From Pseudomonas helvetica (GTDB taxonomy: Bacteria; Pseudomonadota; Gammaproteobacteria; Pseudomonadales; Pseudomonadaceae), in NCBI RefSeq assembly GCF_039908645.1, contig NZ_CP150917.1, positions 3,793,501 through 3,857,500 of the forward strand: 64,000 bases of DNA, written 5' to 3'. The notes under the pieces were generated by a model. It saw nothing but the letters and a program-made list of their open reading frames with translations, was not told where the DNA came from and made no database searches. Below are positions 26,800-36,406 of the stretch, piece after piece. Numbering within the stretch: the first letter of the stretch is position 1; every line of letters begins with the position of its first letter. Made by a program: the position numbers and the translations under genes.

Positions 26800-27950
26800 G
26801 AGGCCTTGCTCCGTTGCTCGGCTGAAAGGGCGAACCGGCGAATGGAGAACGGCTCAATCGAAGTGTTGGTGCTGCCGGTGCTGATCAGTTCGGCCATCAC
26901 GTCGCCGACGCCCGGGCCAAGCTGAAAGCCGTGACCGCAGAAGCCGAACGCGTAGAACAACCCGTCGACCGTACCGCTGCGGCCCATCACCGGCAGGGAA
27001 TCGGGCATGTAACCTTCGATGCCGCTCCAGACGCGGATGATGTTCAGGTTGCCGACACCCGGCAGCAGGCGCCGCATCTGCTGGATCTGGTTGAGGATGC
27101 TGCGCGGCTCGACCTGGGCCCGACGGTTCAGCATGTCCGGCTTGCTGCGGTAGCCACCGCCGATGACGATGTTGCCGCGCGGGATCTGCCGGAAGTAAAT
27201 CACTTCCTCGGGAATTTTCGTGTACACGCCGATCACCGTTGGCAAGGCGTACGGCACCGGCTCGGTCACGGCCATTTGCGGGCCGTGAGTGTCCAGCGGC
27301 ACCGGTTCGCCGAACTGCGCCGACAGCTTCTGGCCCCAGGCACCGGCGGTAATCAGCAACTGTTCGGCGCTGAACTGGCGACCATCGGTGGTGGTGACGG
27401 TGAACTCACCGCCAACCTTTTGCACTTCGGCGACTTCGGTCTGCTCTTCGATCCGCGCACCGAGACGCCGTGCGGCGCGGGCAAACGCCGGGGCCGCCAG
27501 ACGCGGGTTGGCATGGCCGTCGTGGGGCGCGTAGGAACCGCCCTTCACATCCGGTCCAAGAAACGGAAAACGCTGGTGCAGTTCGGCGCCGCGATAGATT
27601 TTCAGGTCCAGTTGCGCCGCCTCGGGAGCGGCGGCGTAGGCCTCCAGTTCGGCGATTTCGTCTTCGCGGTAGCACACGCGCATGTGCCCACTGGCGATGA
27701 ATTCGAGGTCGTCGTCGATCAACTCCGGCAAGCGTTTCCACAACGCCCAGGAACGGTTGGCCAATTCCAGTTGCCCGAGGAATCGCCCCTGGCGCCGGAC
27801 GTTGCCGAAGTTCACGCCGCTGGCGTACTGACCGATCTGGTCGCGCTCCAGCAAGATCACCGACTGCCCGCGCTGGCGCAGGAAAAACGCCGCCGCCGAG
27901 CCCATCAGGCCGCCCCCGACAATCACCACATCGGCCTTCTGTAGCGTCAT
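26796..27950 (-). CDS. FAD-dependent oxidase beta subunit (HcnC/OoxB/DadA-like)
   Basis: Flavoprotein of 384 residues with an N-terminal dinucleotide-binding motif (VVIVGGGLMGSAAAFFL). The VNFGNVRRQGR segment and the C-terminal GFCGHGFQLGPGVG that contacts FAD are characteristic of HcnC, OoxB and LhpB-type subunits. It should form the catalytic amine-oxidising subunit with the two proteins encoded just upstream. I start at ATG 27950, which overlaps the alpha-subunit stop by four bases. Known relatives oxidise glycine, octopine/nopaline or D-hydroxyproline; the substrate here is not determined. Confidence 0.87.
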   Translation of the reverse strand: MTLQKADVVIVGGGLMGSAAAFFLRQRGQSVILLERDQIGQYASGVNFGNVRRQGRFLGQLELANRSWALWKRLPELIDDDLEFIASGHMRVCYREDEIAELEAYAAAPEAAQLDLKIYRGAELHQRFPFLGPDVKGGSYAPHDGHANPRLAAPAFARAARRLGARIEEQTEVAEVQKVGGEFTVTTTDGRQFSAEQLLITAGAWGQKLSAQFGEPVPLDTHGPQMAVTEPVPYALPTVIGVYTKIPEEVIYFRQIPRGNIVIGGGYRSKPDMLNRRAQVEPRSILNQIQQMRRLLPGVGNLNIIRVWSGIEGYMPDSLPVMGRSGTVDGLFYAFGFCGHGFQLGPGVGDVMAELISTGSTNTSIEPFSIRRFALSAEQRSKAS

Positions 27951-29338
27951 GGCGACACCTCCTCGGTGAGCATCGAAAGCGGTTTGACCGGCGCCTGACC
28001 ACGCTGGCGACCGACCAGTTGCACATTGACGCCGGCCGCAGCGGCAATCACCTCGGCCCCCGCCTGGGAGCAATAACGGCCCTGGCAGCGGCCCATGCCG
28101 ACCCGGCTGAACGCCTTGGCCCGATTGACTTCACAGGCGCCCTTTTCGCTGACGGTGCGACGCAATTCGCCGGCGCTGATCATTTCGCAGCGGCAGACAA
28201 TGGCCGAGTCGGGCAAGGCCTTGGCTTGTTCGGCAGGCCAGGGAAACGCCTGGGCCAGGCCGAGACGAAACTGGTCCATCAGCGCCAGGGCGCGGCGTTG
28301 TTCGTCGCGCAACCCGGCGTCCACCGGCTGGTGCAGATCCTCCAGCAGCGCCATGGCCACCAGGCGCCCGGCGTGCTCGGCGGCATCCGCGCCACGAATT
28401 TTCGAGCCATCGCCGGCGGCATACACGTCATTTACCGACGTCCGGCCTTCTTCATCGGTGGCCAGCCACCATTGACTGGACGCCTCATCGAAGCGCAAAC
28501 GGCAACCGGCCAGATCCGCCAATTGGGTTTCCGGGCGCAGGTGATAACCCAGCGCCACGGCATCGCACTCCACCGTCAACGTCTTGCCGTCGGCGGTCCG
28601 CACCCGCACACCACTGACACCACGCTGTGCATCGCCCAGCACTTGCAGCGGAGAAATCCCCAGGTGCACCGGGATCTTCGCCCGGTACAGCTGCGCCAAC
28701 AGTTTCATCCCGGTGAACAGCACTCCGGGGCGCGCCAGCAGCTTCGGCAAGGCGCCGATGCGCTTGCTCAGCGGCGAAGTGTCGAGCACCGCCGCCACGT
28801 TGGCACCGGCCTTGAGGTATTGACTGGCGACCAGGTACAGCAACGGCCCGCTGCCCATGAACACCACGCGGTGACCAATCGACACCGCTTGGGATTTGAG
28901 CGCGATCTGCGCGCCGCCGAGGCTGTAGGTGCCCGCCAGCTGCCAGCCTTCGATCGGCATCAAGCGGTCGGTGGCGCCAGTGCAGAGGATCAGCGCGTCG
29001 TAATCAACCGTCGAGTGTTTGCCCTGGCTGACGCAGCACAGTTGCCCCGGCGTGAGGTTCCACACCAGCGTGTCCGGGCGGTAGTCGATCAACCCGCGCA
29101 AGCGGTCGAAGCTTTGGTGCAAGTCTTTGGCCTTGGCCGCTTCGGTGCCGTAGAGCGTGGTGTAATCGCGGGTAAAGCCTTGCGGTTGGCGACGGTAGAT
29201 CTGCCCGCCATCGCGACGATTTTCATCGATCAGAATCGGCTTGCAGCCCGCCGCCAGCAAGGTTTCGGCGCAGCGAATGCCGGCCGGCCCGGCGCCGACG
29301 ATCACCACTCGATGAGTGCTCAGCCGTGCAGTGGCCAT
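27947..29338 (-). CDS. NAD(P)/FAD oxidoreductase alpha subunit with C-terminal 2Fe-2S domain (HcnB/OoxA-like)
   Basis: A 463-residue protein. The first FAD-binding motif VVIVGAGPAGIRCAE is near residue 11, a second dinucleotide fold lies near 150-180 and AGDGSKIRGADAAEHAG near 310-326. At the C-terminus is a BFD-like cluster domain: CRCE near 385, then GMGRCQGRYC, four cysteines for a 2Fe-2S centre. The order and size match OoxA/HcnB/LhpE-type subunits. The gene overlaps the Fe-S gamma-subunit gene by 19 bp upstream and the beta-subunit gene by four bases downstream. Confidence 0.88.
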   Translation of the reverse strand: MATARLSTHRVVIVGAGPAGIRCAETLLAAGCKPILIDENRRDGGQIYRRQPQGFTRDYTTLYGTEAAKAKDLHQSFDRLRGLIDYRPDTLVWNLTPGQLCCVSQGKHSTVDYDALILCTGATDRLMPIEGWQLAGTYSLGGAQIALKSQAVSIGHRVVFMGSGPLLYLVASQYLKAGANVAAVLDTSPLSKRIGALPKLLARPGVLFTGMKLLAQLYRAKIPVHLGISPLQVLGDAQRGVSGVRVRTADGKTLTVECDAVALGYHLRPETQLADLAGCRLRFDEASSQWWLATDEEGRTSVNDVYAAGDGSKIRGADAAEHAGRLVAMALLEDLHQPVDAGLRDEQRRALALMDQFRLGLAQAFPWPAEQAKALPDSAIVCRCEMISAGELRRTVSEKGACEVNRAKAFSRVGMGRCQGRYCSQAGAEVIAAAAGVNVQLVGRQRGQAPVKPLSMLTEEVSP

Positions 29339-29628
29339 ATCGCCTCCGGTTGTGTAGTGACGATATCCAGCCCTTCACGGACTTCGTTGGAACAGGCACG
29401 CAGCCGTTCGCCGCTGCGGGTCCAGACCCAGCAATCCTGACAGGCGCCCATCAGGCAAAAACCGGCCCGCCGGCCCGAGTCGAACTCCGACTGACGCAGC
29501 GCCGAACCCTGGGTCAGCAACGCGACCATCAGCGTGTCGCCCTGCAACGCCTCGATGGGCGTGCCGTCCACCGTCAATTTGACGGTCGGCCGGCCCTGCT
29601 CGGCCAGCCTCACAAAACGCCCCTTCAT
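29320..29628 (-). CDS. 2Fe-2S ferredoxin-like gamma subunit (HcnA-like)
   Basis: A 102-residue protein with the plant-ferredoxin-type cluster motif CLMGACQDCW plus a downstream Cys (RACSNEV), matching HcnA/LhpF-type small subunits. I start at ATG 29628, which overlaps the ABC ATPase stop by four bases. With the two flavoproteins downstream it makes a heterotrimeric, membrane-associated or soluble amine dehydrogenase that passes electrons to the respiratory chain (family knowledge). Confidence 0.87.
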   Translation of the reverse strand: MKGRFVRLAEQGRPTVKLTVDGTPIEALQGDTLMVALLTQGSALRQSEFDSGRRAGFCLMGACQDCWVWTRSGERLRACSNEVREGLDIVTTQPEAIWPLHG

Positions 29629-31466
29629 GCATAGGCTCCCTGAATCATGCTGTTCAAATCCTGCTGGGTTTTCAGCAGCTCGGCACTGTCGTGGTGACAA
29701 AGGATTTCACTGCCGCCGACAAGCGTCCGGCGGTTTGGCGCGGTGCGATTGCACAAACCGTCGACCCGTACCGGGCAGCGATTGAGGAACGTGCACAGCT
29801 CCGGCACGTTGGCTTTGGCACCGATCGGCGGCAGCGTGCCGCAGGTGGTGCCGCAGTTCTCCAGCCAGCCCTGACGCAACTCCGGCACCGAATGAATCAA
29901 CAGGTCGGTGTACGGATGGAAAGGCGCCTGGGCAAACGACTGCCGACTGCCCTCCTGAACCTTGTAGCCGCTGTACATCACCACGATGTCGTCGCACAGC
30001 GCGCGCACGGTGGAGATGTCGTGGCTGATGAACAGATAGGACACCCCCAACTCCTGACGCAGGTCGCGCAGCAGTTCAAGAATCGCCGCGCCGACCACCG
30101 TATCCAGCGCCGAGGTCACTTCGTCGCACAGGATCAGGTCCGGCTTGGCCGCCAGAGCCCGGGCCAGGTTGACCCGTTGCTTTTGCCCGCCGGAGAGTTC
30201 ATTCGGCCGACGCTCGGCCAGGCTCCGCGGCAAGCGCACCAGGTCCAGCAGTTCGCCGATACGCTCGCGCAAGGCGGCGCCCTTGAGGCCGAAATACATT
30301 TTCAGCGGCCGGCTCAGAATGGTGCTGATGCTGTGCATCGGATTGAGCGCGGTGTCGGCGTTCTGGAAGACCATTTGAATGCGCCGGAATTGTTCATCGG
30401 TACGCTCGGACAGGCTGCCGCCCAGTGGCTGACCATCAAAGGTCAGGCCACCCAACGCCGGCGTCAGCAACCCGGCCACCACCCGCGCCAGGGTCGACTT
30501 GCCGGAACCCGATTCACCGATCACGCCGATGGCCTGGCCCCTGCGCACCGTCAGGTCGATGTCTTCCAGCACGCGGATCGACGGCATGCCTTGGGTGTTT
30601 TTGTTGCCATAGCCGGCGGTCAAACCTTTGATGGTCAGCAGTGGCTGATCTTCGGCCACACCACAGGGCGGGCGGATCGTTGTATCCGGGCGCGCCGCCG
30701 CCAGCAGGCTACGGGTGTATTCATGGGCCGGGCCTTTGAGCAAGGGCGCGGTGGCGCTCTGTTCGAAGATCTGGCCGCCATTGAGCACCACAATCTGATC
30801 GGCCATTTGCGCCACCACGGCCAGGTCGTGGGACACGTAGACCGCCGTCGCCCCACGCTCACGTACCACCCGCTTGAAAGCGCGCAGCACGTCGATTTGA
30901 GTGGTCACATCGAGCGCGGTGGTCGGCTCGTCGAGCACCACCAGCAACGGATCGCTGATCAGCGCCATCGCCGCCATCACCCGCTGCAGCTGTCCGCCGG
31001 ACACTTGGTGCGGATAGCGTTGGCCGATGTGTTCAGGGTCCGGCAGGGCCAGGTCGCGGAACAGCTCGATGGCTTTGGCTTCGAGCACGGTCCGGTTGCC
31101 CAGGCCGTGAATCAGCGCGCCCTCCACCACTTGGTCGATGAGTTTTTTCGCCGGGTTGAACGCCGCCGCAGCGCTTTGCGCGATATACGACACACGGTTC
31201 CCGCGCAGGCCTTGCAGTTCACGTTCGCTCAACGCCAGCATGTCGTGTTCACCGACTTGCACCACGCCGCCGGCCAACCGGCAACCGCGCCGGGCGTAAC
31301 CGAGCAGCGCCAGGGCGATGGTGGTCTTGCCGGAGCCCGACTCACCGATCAGCGCCAGCACTTCGCCTTTTTCCAGGGAGAAGCTCACACCCTTGACGAT
31401 TTCTACTTCGCCGCGTTCGCCACAGGCGACCACGCGCAGGTCCTGGACCCGAATCAATTCACTCAT
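29625..31466 (-). CDS. Double ABC ATPase of a peptide/opine importer (DppD-DppF fusion)
   Basis: A 613-residue protein with two complete ATPase domains in one chain. Domain 1 has Walker A GESGSGKTT at about 42-50, signature VSGGQLQR and Walker B VVLDEPTTALD. Domain 2 has Walker A GESGSGKST at about 320-328, signature LSGGQKQR and Walker B LILCDEVTSALD. A C-terminal oligopeptide-transporter region with cysteines (CTFLNRCPV, then LCNR) resembles the Fe-S-type site of DppD/OppD. Double ATPases like this (GsiA/YejF type) are known. It powers the two permeases encoded immediately upstream, with a one-base gap. Confidence 0.93.
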   Translation of the reverse strand: MSELIRVQDLRVVACGERGEVEIVKGVSFSLEKGEVLALIGESGSGKTTIALALLGYARRGCRLAGGVVQVGEHDMLALSERELQGLRGNRVSYIAQSAAAAFNPAKKLIDQVVEGALIHGLGNRTVLEAKAIELFRDLALPDPEHIGQRYPHQVSGGQLQRVMAAMALISDPLLVVLDEPTTALDVTTQIDVLRAFKRVVRERGATAVYVSHDLAVVAQMADQIVVLNGGQIFEQSATAPLLKGPAHEYTRSLLAAARPDTTIRPPCGVAEDQPLLTIKGLTAGYGNKNTQGMPSIRVLEDIDLTVRRGQAIGVIGESGSGKSTLARVVAGLLTPALGGLTFDGQPLGGSLSERTDEQFRRIQMVFQNADTALNPMHSISTILSRPLKMYFGLKGAALRERIGELLDLVRLPRSLAERRPNELSGGQKQRVNLARALAAKPDLILCDEVTSALDTVVGAAILELLRDLRQELGVSYLFISHDISTVRALCDDIVVMYSGYKVQEGSRQSFAQAPFHPYTDLLIHSVPELRQGWLENCGTTCGTLPPIGAKANVPELCTFLNRCPVRVDGLCNRTAPNRRTLVGGSEILCHHDSAELLKTQQDLNSMIQGAYA

Positions 31467-31467
31467 T

Positions 31468-32343
31468 TCAATGCCCCCCCGTACGTCGACTACGCCGGGA
31501 CGACAGCCTGTCGATAAACAGATTCACGCCAATGGTCAGGGTGCCAATCGCCAGCGCCGGAATCACGATGGCCGGCGCGCCCTGATTGAGGCCGCCAATG
31601 TTTTCGCGCACCAGCGACCCGAGGTCGGCATCTGGCGGTTGCACGCCCAGGCCGAGGAAGCTCATGCCGCTGAGCAACAGCACAATGAAACCGAAACGCA
31701 GCCCAAGGTCAGTCAGCACCGGGTTGAGCATGTTCGGCAGGATTTCCACACAGGCGATATACAGCCGGCGTTCACCACGGGTTCGGGCCACTTGTACGTA
31801 CTCCAGCGCTTCGATGTTCACCGCCATGCTGCGGGCAATGCGGAACGCGCCGGGGGTGAAACTCAGCACTGCGGTGCAGATCAGCAACGTCACCGAAGAG
31901 CCGAAGGCCGAGACCATGATCAGCGCCAGCATCTTGCTCGGGATCGAAATGAACGCGTCCATCAAGCGGCTGATGATTTCATCCAGCCATTTCGGCGAAA
32001 CCACCGACAACAGTGCGCAGCTGGTGCCCAGACCGCTGGCCAGCACGGCGGCAACCAGCGCCAGGCCGACCGTGAAACGGGCGCCGACGAGGATTCGGCT
32101 GAGCATGTCGCGGCCCAGGTAATCGGTGCCAAAGGGGTACGCTGCACTCAGGCTATCGAAGACATTGTCGGAGACCACTTCACCGACCGGGTGCGGCGCC
32201 AGCCACGGGCCGAAGACCGCCACCAGCAACCAGATAAAACACATCGCTGCCCCGACCAGACCCAGCCAGGATGGCCCGTTTGACACCTTGCCAACCGACA
32301 GGTCGGGGGTCACAGGCATCGATTTCACAATGAGCTTGTTCAT
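31468..32343 (-). CDS. Peptide-type ABC transporter permease (DppC-like)
   Basis: Inner-membrane permease of 291 residues with an OppC-type N-terminal extension and about six helices. The YPFGTDYLGRDMLSRIL motif near 70-85 is diagnostic of the DppC/OppC family, and the EAA-type loop EYVQVARTRGERRLYI is near 185. I start at ATG 32343, which overlaps the DppB-like stop by four bases. Confidence 0.92.
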   Translation of the reverse strand: MNKLIVKSMPVTPDLSVGKVSNGPSWLGLVGAAMCFIWLLVAVFGPWLAPHPVGEVVSDNVFDSLSAAYPFGTDYLGRDMLSRILVGARFTVGLALVAAVLASGLGTSCALLSVVSPKWLDEIISRLMDAFISIPSKMLALIMVSAFGSSVTLLICTAVLSFTPGAFRIARSMAVNIEALEYVQVARTRGERRLYIACVEILPNMLNPVLTDLGLRFGFIVLLLSGMSFLGLGVQPPDADLGSLVRENIGGLNQGAPAIVIPALAIGTLTIGVNLFIDRLSSRRSRRTGGH

Positions 32344-33296
32344 TGGTTTCTCAGCCTTGGATTGGAAAGAATCGCGCACAGGTCGGCAATCAGCACCAAC
32401 CCCAGGTACGCCGTGCAAAACAGCATGGTGCAGGCCTGGACCAGCGCCATGTCACGGTTGGTCACCGCATCGACCATCAGGCTGGCGATGCCGGGATAGT
32501 TGAAGATCGTCTCGACGATCACCACCCCGCCCAGCAGGTAGGACAGACTCAAGGCGATGGCATTGGCAATCGGCCCGATGGCATTGGGCAAGGCATGGCG
32601 CAGGACGATCCGCACCGGGCTCACGCCTTTGAGCCGGGCCATTTCCACATACGGGCTATCGAGTTGATCGATCACCGCCGCTCGGGTCATGCGCGCCATT
32701 TGCGCAACGATCACGCAGCAGAGCGTCATCACCGGCAAGGCGTACGTGCGTAGAAATTGCAGCGGTGAAGTGATGTCGCTGGCATAGGACAGCGCCGACA
32801 ACCAGCCCAGGTTCACCGCAAAAATCAGCACCGCCAGCGTCGCTACCAAAAACTCCGGTACGGCGACCATCGCCAGGGTGACAAAGCTGAGAAAGCTGTC
32901 GATGCGCCCGCCCCGGCCCATGGCCGAACCGATGCCCAGAATCAACGCCACCGGCACTGACACCAGCGCCGTGGCGGCCGCCAGCATCAGCGTGTTGGGC
33001 ACCCGACCGGCCATCAAGTCGCTGACCGGCATAGCGTTGGAGACCGACAGGCCCATGTCGCCGCTGAGCAGGCTCATCAACCAGTGCAGGTAACGCAACA
33101 CACCGGGCTGATCGAGCCCCAGTTTCAGCCGCAGTGCCGCCACCTGTTCCGGCGTGGCGAACTGCCCGAGGGCCTGTTGTGCCGCGTCCCCCGGCAGTAC
33201 CGCCGTGATGGCGAAAACCACCATGGACACGATCAACAAGGTCACGATCGCGGCGCCCATGCGCCGGCCGATCAACCACAGTGTGTTGCTATTCAT
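32340..33296 (-). CDS. Peptide-type ABC transporter permease (DppB-like)
   Basis: Inner-membrane permease of 318 residues with about six helices. The N-terminal LPGDAAQQALGQFATPEQV region and the EAA loop SPYVEMARLKGVSPVRIVLRHALPNA (first part near 210) match DppB/OppB. I start at ATG 33296 with AGGAG nine bases upstream; an in-frame TTG at 33314 is less likely. It follows the binding-protein gene by 48 bp. Confidence 0.92.
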   Translation of the reverse strand: MNSNTLWLIGRRMGAAIVTLLIVSMVVFAITAVLPGDAAQQALGQFATPEQVAALRLKLGLDQPGVLRYLHWLMSLLSGDMGLSVSNAMPVSDLMAGRVPNTLMLAAATALVSVPVALILGIGSAMGRGGRIDSFLSFVTLAMVAVPEFLVATLAVLIFAVNLGWLSALSYASDITSPLQFLRTYALPVMTLCCVIVAQMARMTRAAVIDQLDSPYVEMARLKGVSPVRIVLRHALPNAIGPIANAIALSLSYLLGGVVIVETIFNYPGIASLMVDAVTNRDMALVQACTMLFCTAYLGLVLIADLCAILSNPRLRNQ

Positions 33297-33344
33297 CGCC
33301 CTGTTCTCCTGCAATGTTGCTACGGCACAAACCTCATCGGCGCA

Positions 33345-34982
33345 TCAAGCGTCCAGCCAGACCTGCTCGGCGAACATGTAGCCCATGAAGCCGCCCAACG
33401 GGTTGCTGCCATAGCCTTTGACGCGCTGGTCGACGCCGTCGATGTTGCTGATGAACACCGGGATGCCGATACCGCAGTGGTCATGCGCCAGGGTCTGCAT
33501 GTCCGCGTACATCTTGCTGCGCTTGGCGTCGTCGGTTTCCGCGCGGGCGAGCATCAGCAACTGGTCGAACTGGTCGTTCTTCCAGCCCGATTCGTTCCAC
33601 GGTGCGCTCGACTGGAAGAACTGCGAAAACATCACGTCGGCGTTCGGCCGCGGGTTGATGTTGCCGAAGCTCAACGGGTGCTTCATCCAGTGGTTGGACC
33701 AGTAGCCGTCGCTGGGCAGGCGGTTGACGTCGAGCTTGAGCCCGGCCTGTTTCGCCGATTGCTGCAGCAGCACGGCGATGTCCACCGAACCGGTCGCGGC
33801 AGGTGATGCCACCAGCGGCATGTTGATGCTGTCCATGCCGGCCTTCTTCAGCAGGAACTTGGCTTTCTCCGGGTCGTAGACGGTCTGCGGCAGGTCAGCG
33901 TTGTAGTAGCGCGAACCGGGGGCAATCGGATGGTCGTTACCGACCACTGCAAAACCACGGAACACTGCGGATTTGATTTGCTCGCGGTCCATCAGGTACT
34001 TCATGGCCTGGGTGAATTCCGCGCTTTTGCCGGGCATCTGATCCTGACGGATGATCAAGTCGGTGTAGTTGCCCGAGGGCGCATCGACGACGCGGTGACC
34101 GGCGCTGGCCTTGATTCGCGTGGTGGAGCGCGGGTTGACCTCGTTGATCATGTGCACGTCGCCCGACAGCAGCGCGTTGACCCGCGATGGCTCGTCGGCA
34201 ATGGCGATGAACTCGATCTCGTCCAGGTAAGGCAGGCCCGGTTTCCAGTAGCCGGTATTGCGCGCAGCAATCGAACGCACGCCCGGTTTGAATTCCTTGA
34301 CCTTGAACGGCCCGGTACCGATGCCCTGATTGAAGTCGGTGGTGCCTTCGGGAACGATCAGCAGGTGCGACACGGCGAGGATCGACGGCAGTTCGGCGTT
34401 CGGCGCGCTCAGGCGGATCTGTACTTCGTGGGTGCCGGTGGCCTTGATCTCGGCGAACTGCTCCATCAGCGGCATGACCTTGGAACCGGTCAGCGGGTCC
34501 TTGTGTCGCGACAGCGAGAACACCACGTCGGCGGCGCTCAGGGTTTTGCCGTTGTGGAAGGTCACGTCCTTGCGCAAGGTAATGGTCCACAGCGTGGCAT
34601 CGGTGTTGTCGATGCGCTCGGCCAGCTCCAGTTGCGGCACCAGATGGCTGTCGAAACGGGTCAAGCCGTTGTAGAACATATAGTGGCGCACGTAGTCGGT
34701 GGACAGCGCACCCTTGGCCGGGTCCAGGGTATCGGCGGTGGAGCTGGACATGCCGGCGACGCGAATCCGTCCGCCCGGCTTGCCTTTGCCGGGGCTTGCG
34801 GCTTCGTCGGCGAACAGTTTGCCGGCGGCGCCGAACAGGCTGCCGGCGCCCGCTGCAGCCACCCCGGCGACACCGAGCAATTGCAACGCGTTGCGGCGCG
34901 ACATGCCGCGATTGAGGCCTTCGAAGACTCTCAGGCTTTCCTGGCCGGAGATCAGTTTGGAGTCGATCTTGTTATCAGTCAT
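33345..34982 (-). CDS. ABC transporter substrate-binding protein with Tat signal (SBP family 5)
   Basis: Periplasmic peptide/opine-type binding protein of 545 residues. An N-terminal region of about 25 residues precedes a twin-arginine motif (MSRRNALQLLGVAGVAA), so export is by Tat, which is unusual but known in this family. The SBP_bac_5 fold follows (SLSRHKDPLTGSKVMPL, then IGTGPFKVKEF). I start at ATG 34982 (MTDNKIDSK). It follows the FAD oxidase gene by about 95 bp and is the receptor for the downstream permeases. Confidence 0.92.
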   Translation of the reverse strand: MTDNKIDSKLISGQESLRVFEGLNRGMSRRNALQLLGVAGVAAAGAGSLFGAAGKLFADEAASPGKGKPGGRIRVAGMSSSTADTLDPAKGALSTDYVRHYMFYNGLTRFDSHLVPQLELAERIDNTDATLWTITLRKDVTFHNGKTLSAADVVFSLSRHKDPLTGSKVMPLMEQFAEIKATGTHEVQIRLSAPNAELPSILAVSHLLIVPEGTTDFNQGIGTGPFKVKEFKPGVRSIAARNTGYWKPGLPYLDEIEFIAIADEPSRVNALLSGDVHMINEVNPRSTTRIKASAGHRVVDAPSGNYTDLIIRQDQMPGKSAEFTQAMKYLMDREQIKSAVFRGFAVVGNDHPIAPGSRYYNADLPQTVYDPEKAKFLLKKAGMDSINMPLVASPAATGSVDIAVLLQQSAKQAGLKLDVNRLPSDGYWSNHWMKHPLSFGNINPRPNADVMFSQFFQSSAPWNESGWKNDQFDQLLMLARAETDDAKRSKMYADMQTLAHDHCGIGIPVFISNIDGVDQRVKGYGSNPLGGFMGYMFAEQVWLDA

Positions 34983-35076
34983 ATCTGTTGTACCTGTCGA
35001 TAAAGAGAAGGCTCGAGTGTTCCGGTTGACCGGAACGTCCTGGAAACGCAAACGACGGTAAAGCCACAACATCAAC

Positions 35077-36351
35077 TCAATGCAAATAGTCCTGGAACCG
35101 GTAATAAGCGCCCACCAGCGGCAGGAACCACGGCTTGCCGAAATGCCCGGGAATCGCCGGCCAGTCGAGTTCGCGCCAGGGATTGGCCTCGACCTTGCCG
35201 GCCATCACGTCGGCCATGACCTGGCCCATGTGCACCGACATCTGCACCCCATGGCCGCTGTAGCCCATGGAGTGATAAACCCCGCCGTGCTGGCCGGCAC
35301 GGGGCAACCGGTCGGAGGTCATGTCCACCAGCCCGCCCCAGCAGTAATCGATCTTGACGTTGGCCAACGCCGGGAACATCTGCACCATCGCCGCCCGCAG
35401 CACCTTGCCGCTCTTGGCGTCGGAGACGCTGTCGGACATGGCAAACCGCGCACGGCCGCCAAACAGCAGGCGGTTGTCCGGGGTCAGGCGAAAGTAGTTA
35501 CCGATCATCCGGCTGGTGACATAGGCTCGCCGACCGGGCAGCAACTGGTCGATCAGGCTCTGCGGAAGGACCTCGGTGGCGATCACGAAACTGCCCACCG
35601 GCACGATCCGCCGCCGATACCAGCCCAACCCGCCGTGCTGACAGGCGCCCGTCGCCAGCAGCACTTGCCCGGCGTGCAGCGAACCCTTGGCGGTATTGAC
35701 CTGATAGCCACCAGCCTGGGCTTTCCAGTCCGTCACCGGCGTGTCTTGATAGATCAACGCACCGTGCCGTGCCGCCGCTTCGGCCAGACCGACGCCGAAG
35801 CGCCCGACATGCATCTGCACGCCGTTACGCTGCAGCAATCCTCCGTGGAACTGGGCCGAGTCGACTTCAGCGCGGATCTGTTCGGCGGTCAGCAACTCGA
35901 CATCGGCATCGACCTCCCGGCGAATCAATTCGCAAGTCCGTGCCAGGCCCTCGTAGTGCATCGGCTTGGCGGCCAGCTTGAGCTTGCCGTTACGCTTGAG
36001 GTCGCAAGCGATCTGCTCCTGCTCCACCAGCGAAACCACGCTGTGCACGGCACTCTCGTAGGCCTTGTAATAGGCCCGCGCCTTGTCGGCACCGAGGCTG
36101 GCGCTCAGGCCGGCGTAATCCTGGGCCACGCCGGTATTGCACTGACCGCCGTTGCGACCCGAGGCTTCGCCGATCACCCTGCCGGCCTCCAGCACCACCA
36201 CACTGGCGCCCTTCAAGGCCAGCGCCCGAGCCGCCGCCAGGCCGGTGAAACCACCCCCGACGATGGCCACGTCGACCTGCCCGGGCAACGCGCCGGTCTG
36301 AGCACCGGTGAACGCCGGTGCAGTGTCGAGCCAGTAGGATTCACTGCCCAT
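35077..36351 (-). CDS. FAD-dependent oxidoreductase (PuuB/DadA-like)
   Basis: Amine or amino acid oxidase of 424 residues. The Rossmann motif VAIVGGGFTGLAAARALA is near residue 26. The SGRNGGQ segment near 65 is typical of gamma-glutamylputrescine oxidase (PuuB) and related DAO-family enzymes. The C-terminal YHSMGYSGHGVQMSVHMG contacts FAD. I start at ATG 36351. No gamma-glutamylputrescine ligase gene is in the window, so the PuuB name is only a similarity statement. It is the second gene of the operon and gives it two distinct flavin-dependent amine oxidations. Confidence 0.87.
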   Translation of the reverse strand: MGSESYWLDTAPAFTGAQTGALPGQVDVAIVGGGFTGLAAARALALKGASVVVLEAGRVIGEASGRNGGQCNTGVAQDYAGLSASLGADKARAYYKAYESAVHSVVSLVEQEQIACDLKRNGKLKLAAKPMHYEGLARTCELIRREVDADVELLTAEQIRAEVDSAQFHGGLLQRNGVQMHVGRFGVGLAEAAARHGALIYQDTPVTDWKAQAGGYQVNTAKGSLHAGQVLLATGACQHGGLGWYRRRIVPVGSFVIATEVLPQSLIDQLLPGRRAYVTSRMIGNYFRLTPDNRLLFGGRARFAMSDSVSDAKSGKVLRAAMVQMFPALANVKIDYCWGGLVDMTSDRLPRAGQHGGVYHSMGYSGHGVQMSVHMGQVMADVMAGKVEANPWRELDWPAIPGHFGKPWFLPLVGAYYRFQDYLH

Positions 36352-36406
36352 GTCTAACCCGCCTCTACCAAAAAGACTGCCGTGAGAATGCCGTTGCCGT
36401 GACGAC

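Noticed and set aside
28019..29440. 473-codon plus-strand ORF opposite the oxidase alpha-subunit gene
   Set aside because: Antisense shadow; composition is atypical and the minus-strand gene has diagnostic FAD and Fe-S motifs.
29691..31517. 608-codon plus-strand ORF opposite the double ABC ATPase gene
   Set aside because: Mirror frame of a clear ATPase gene; no ribosome binding site or recognisable motif.
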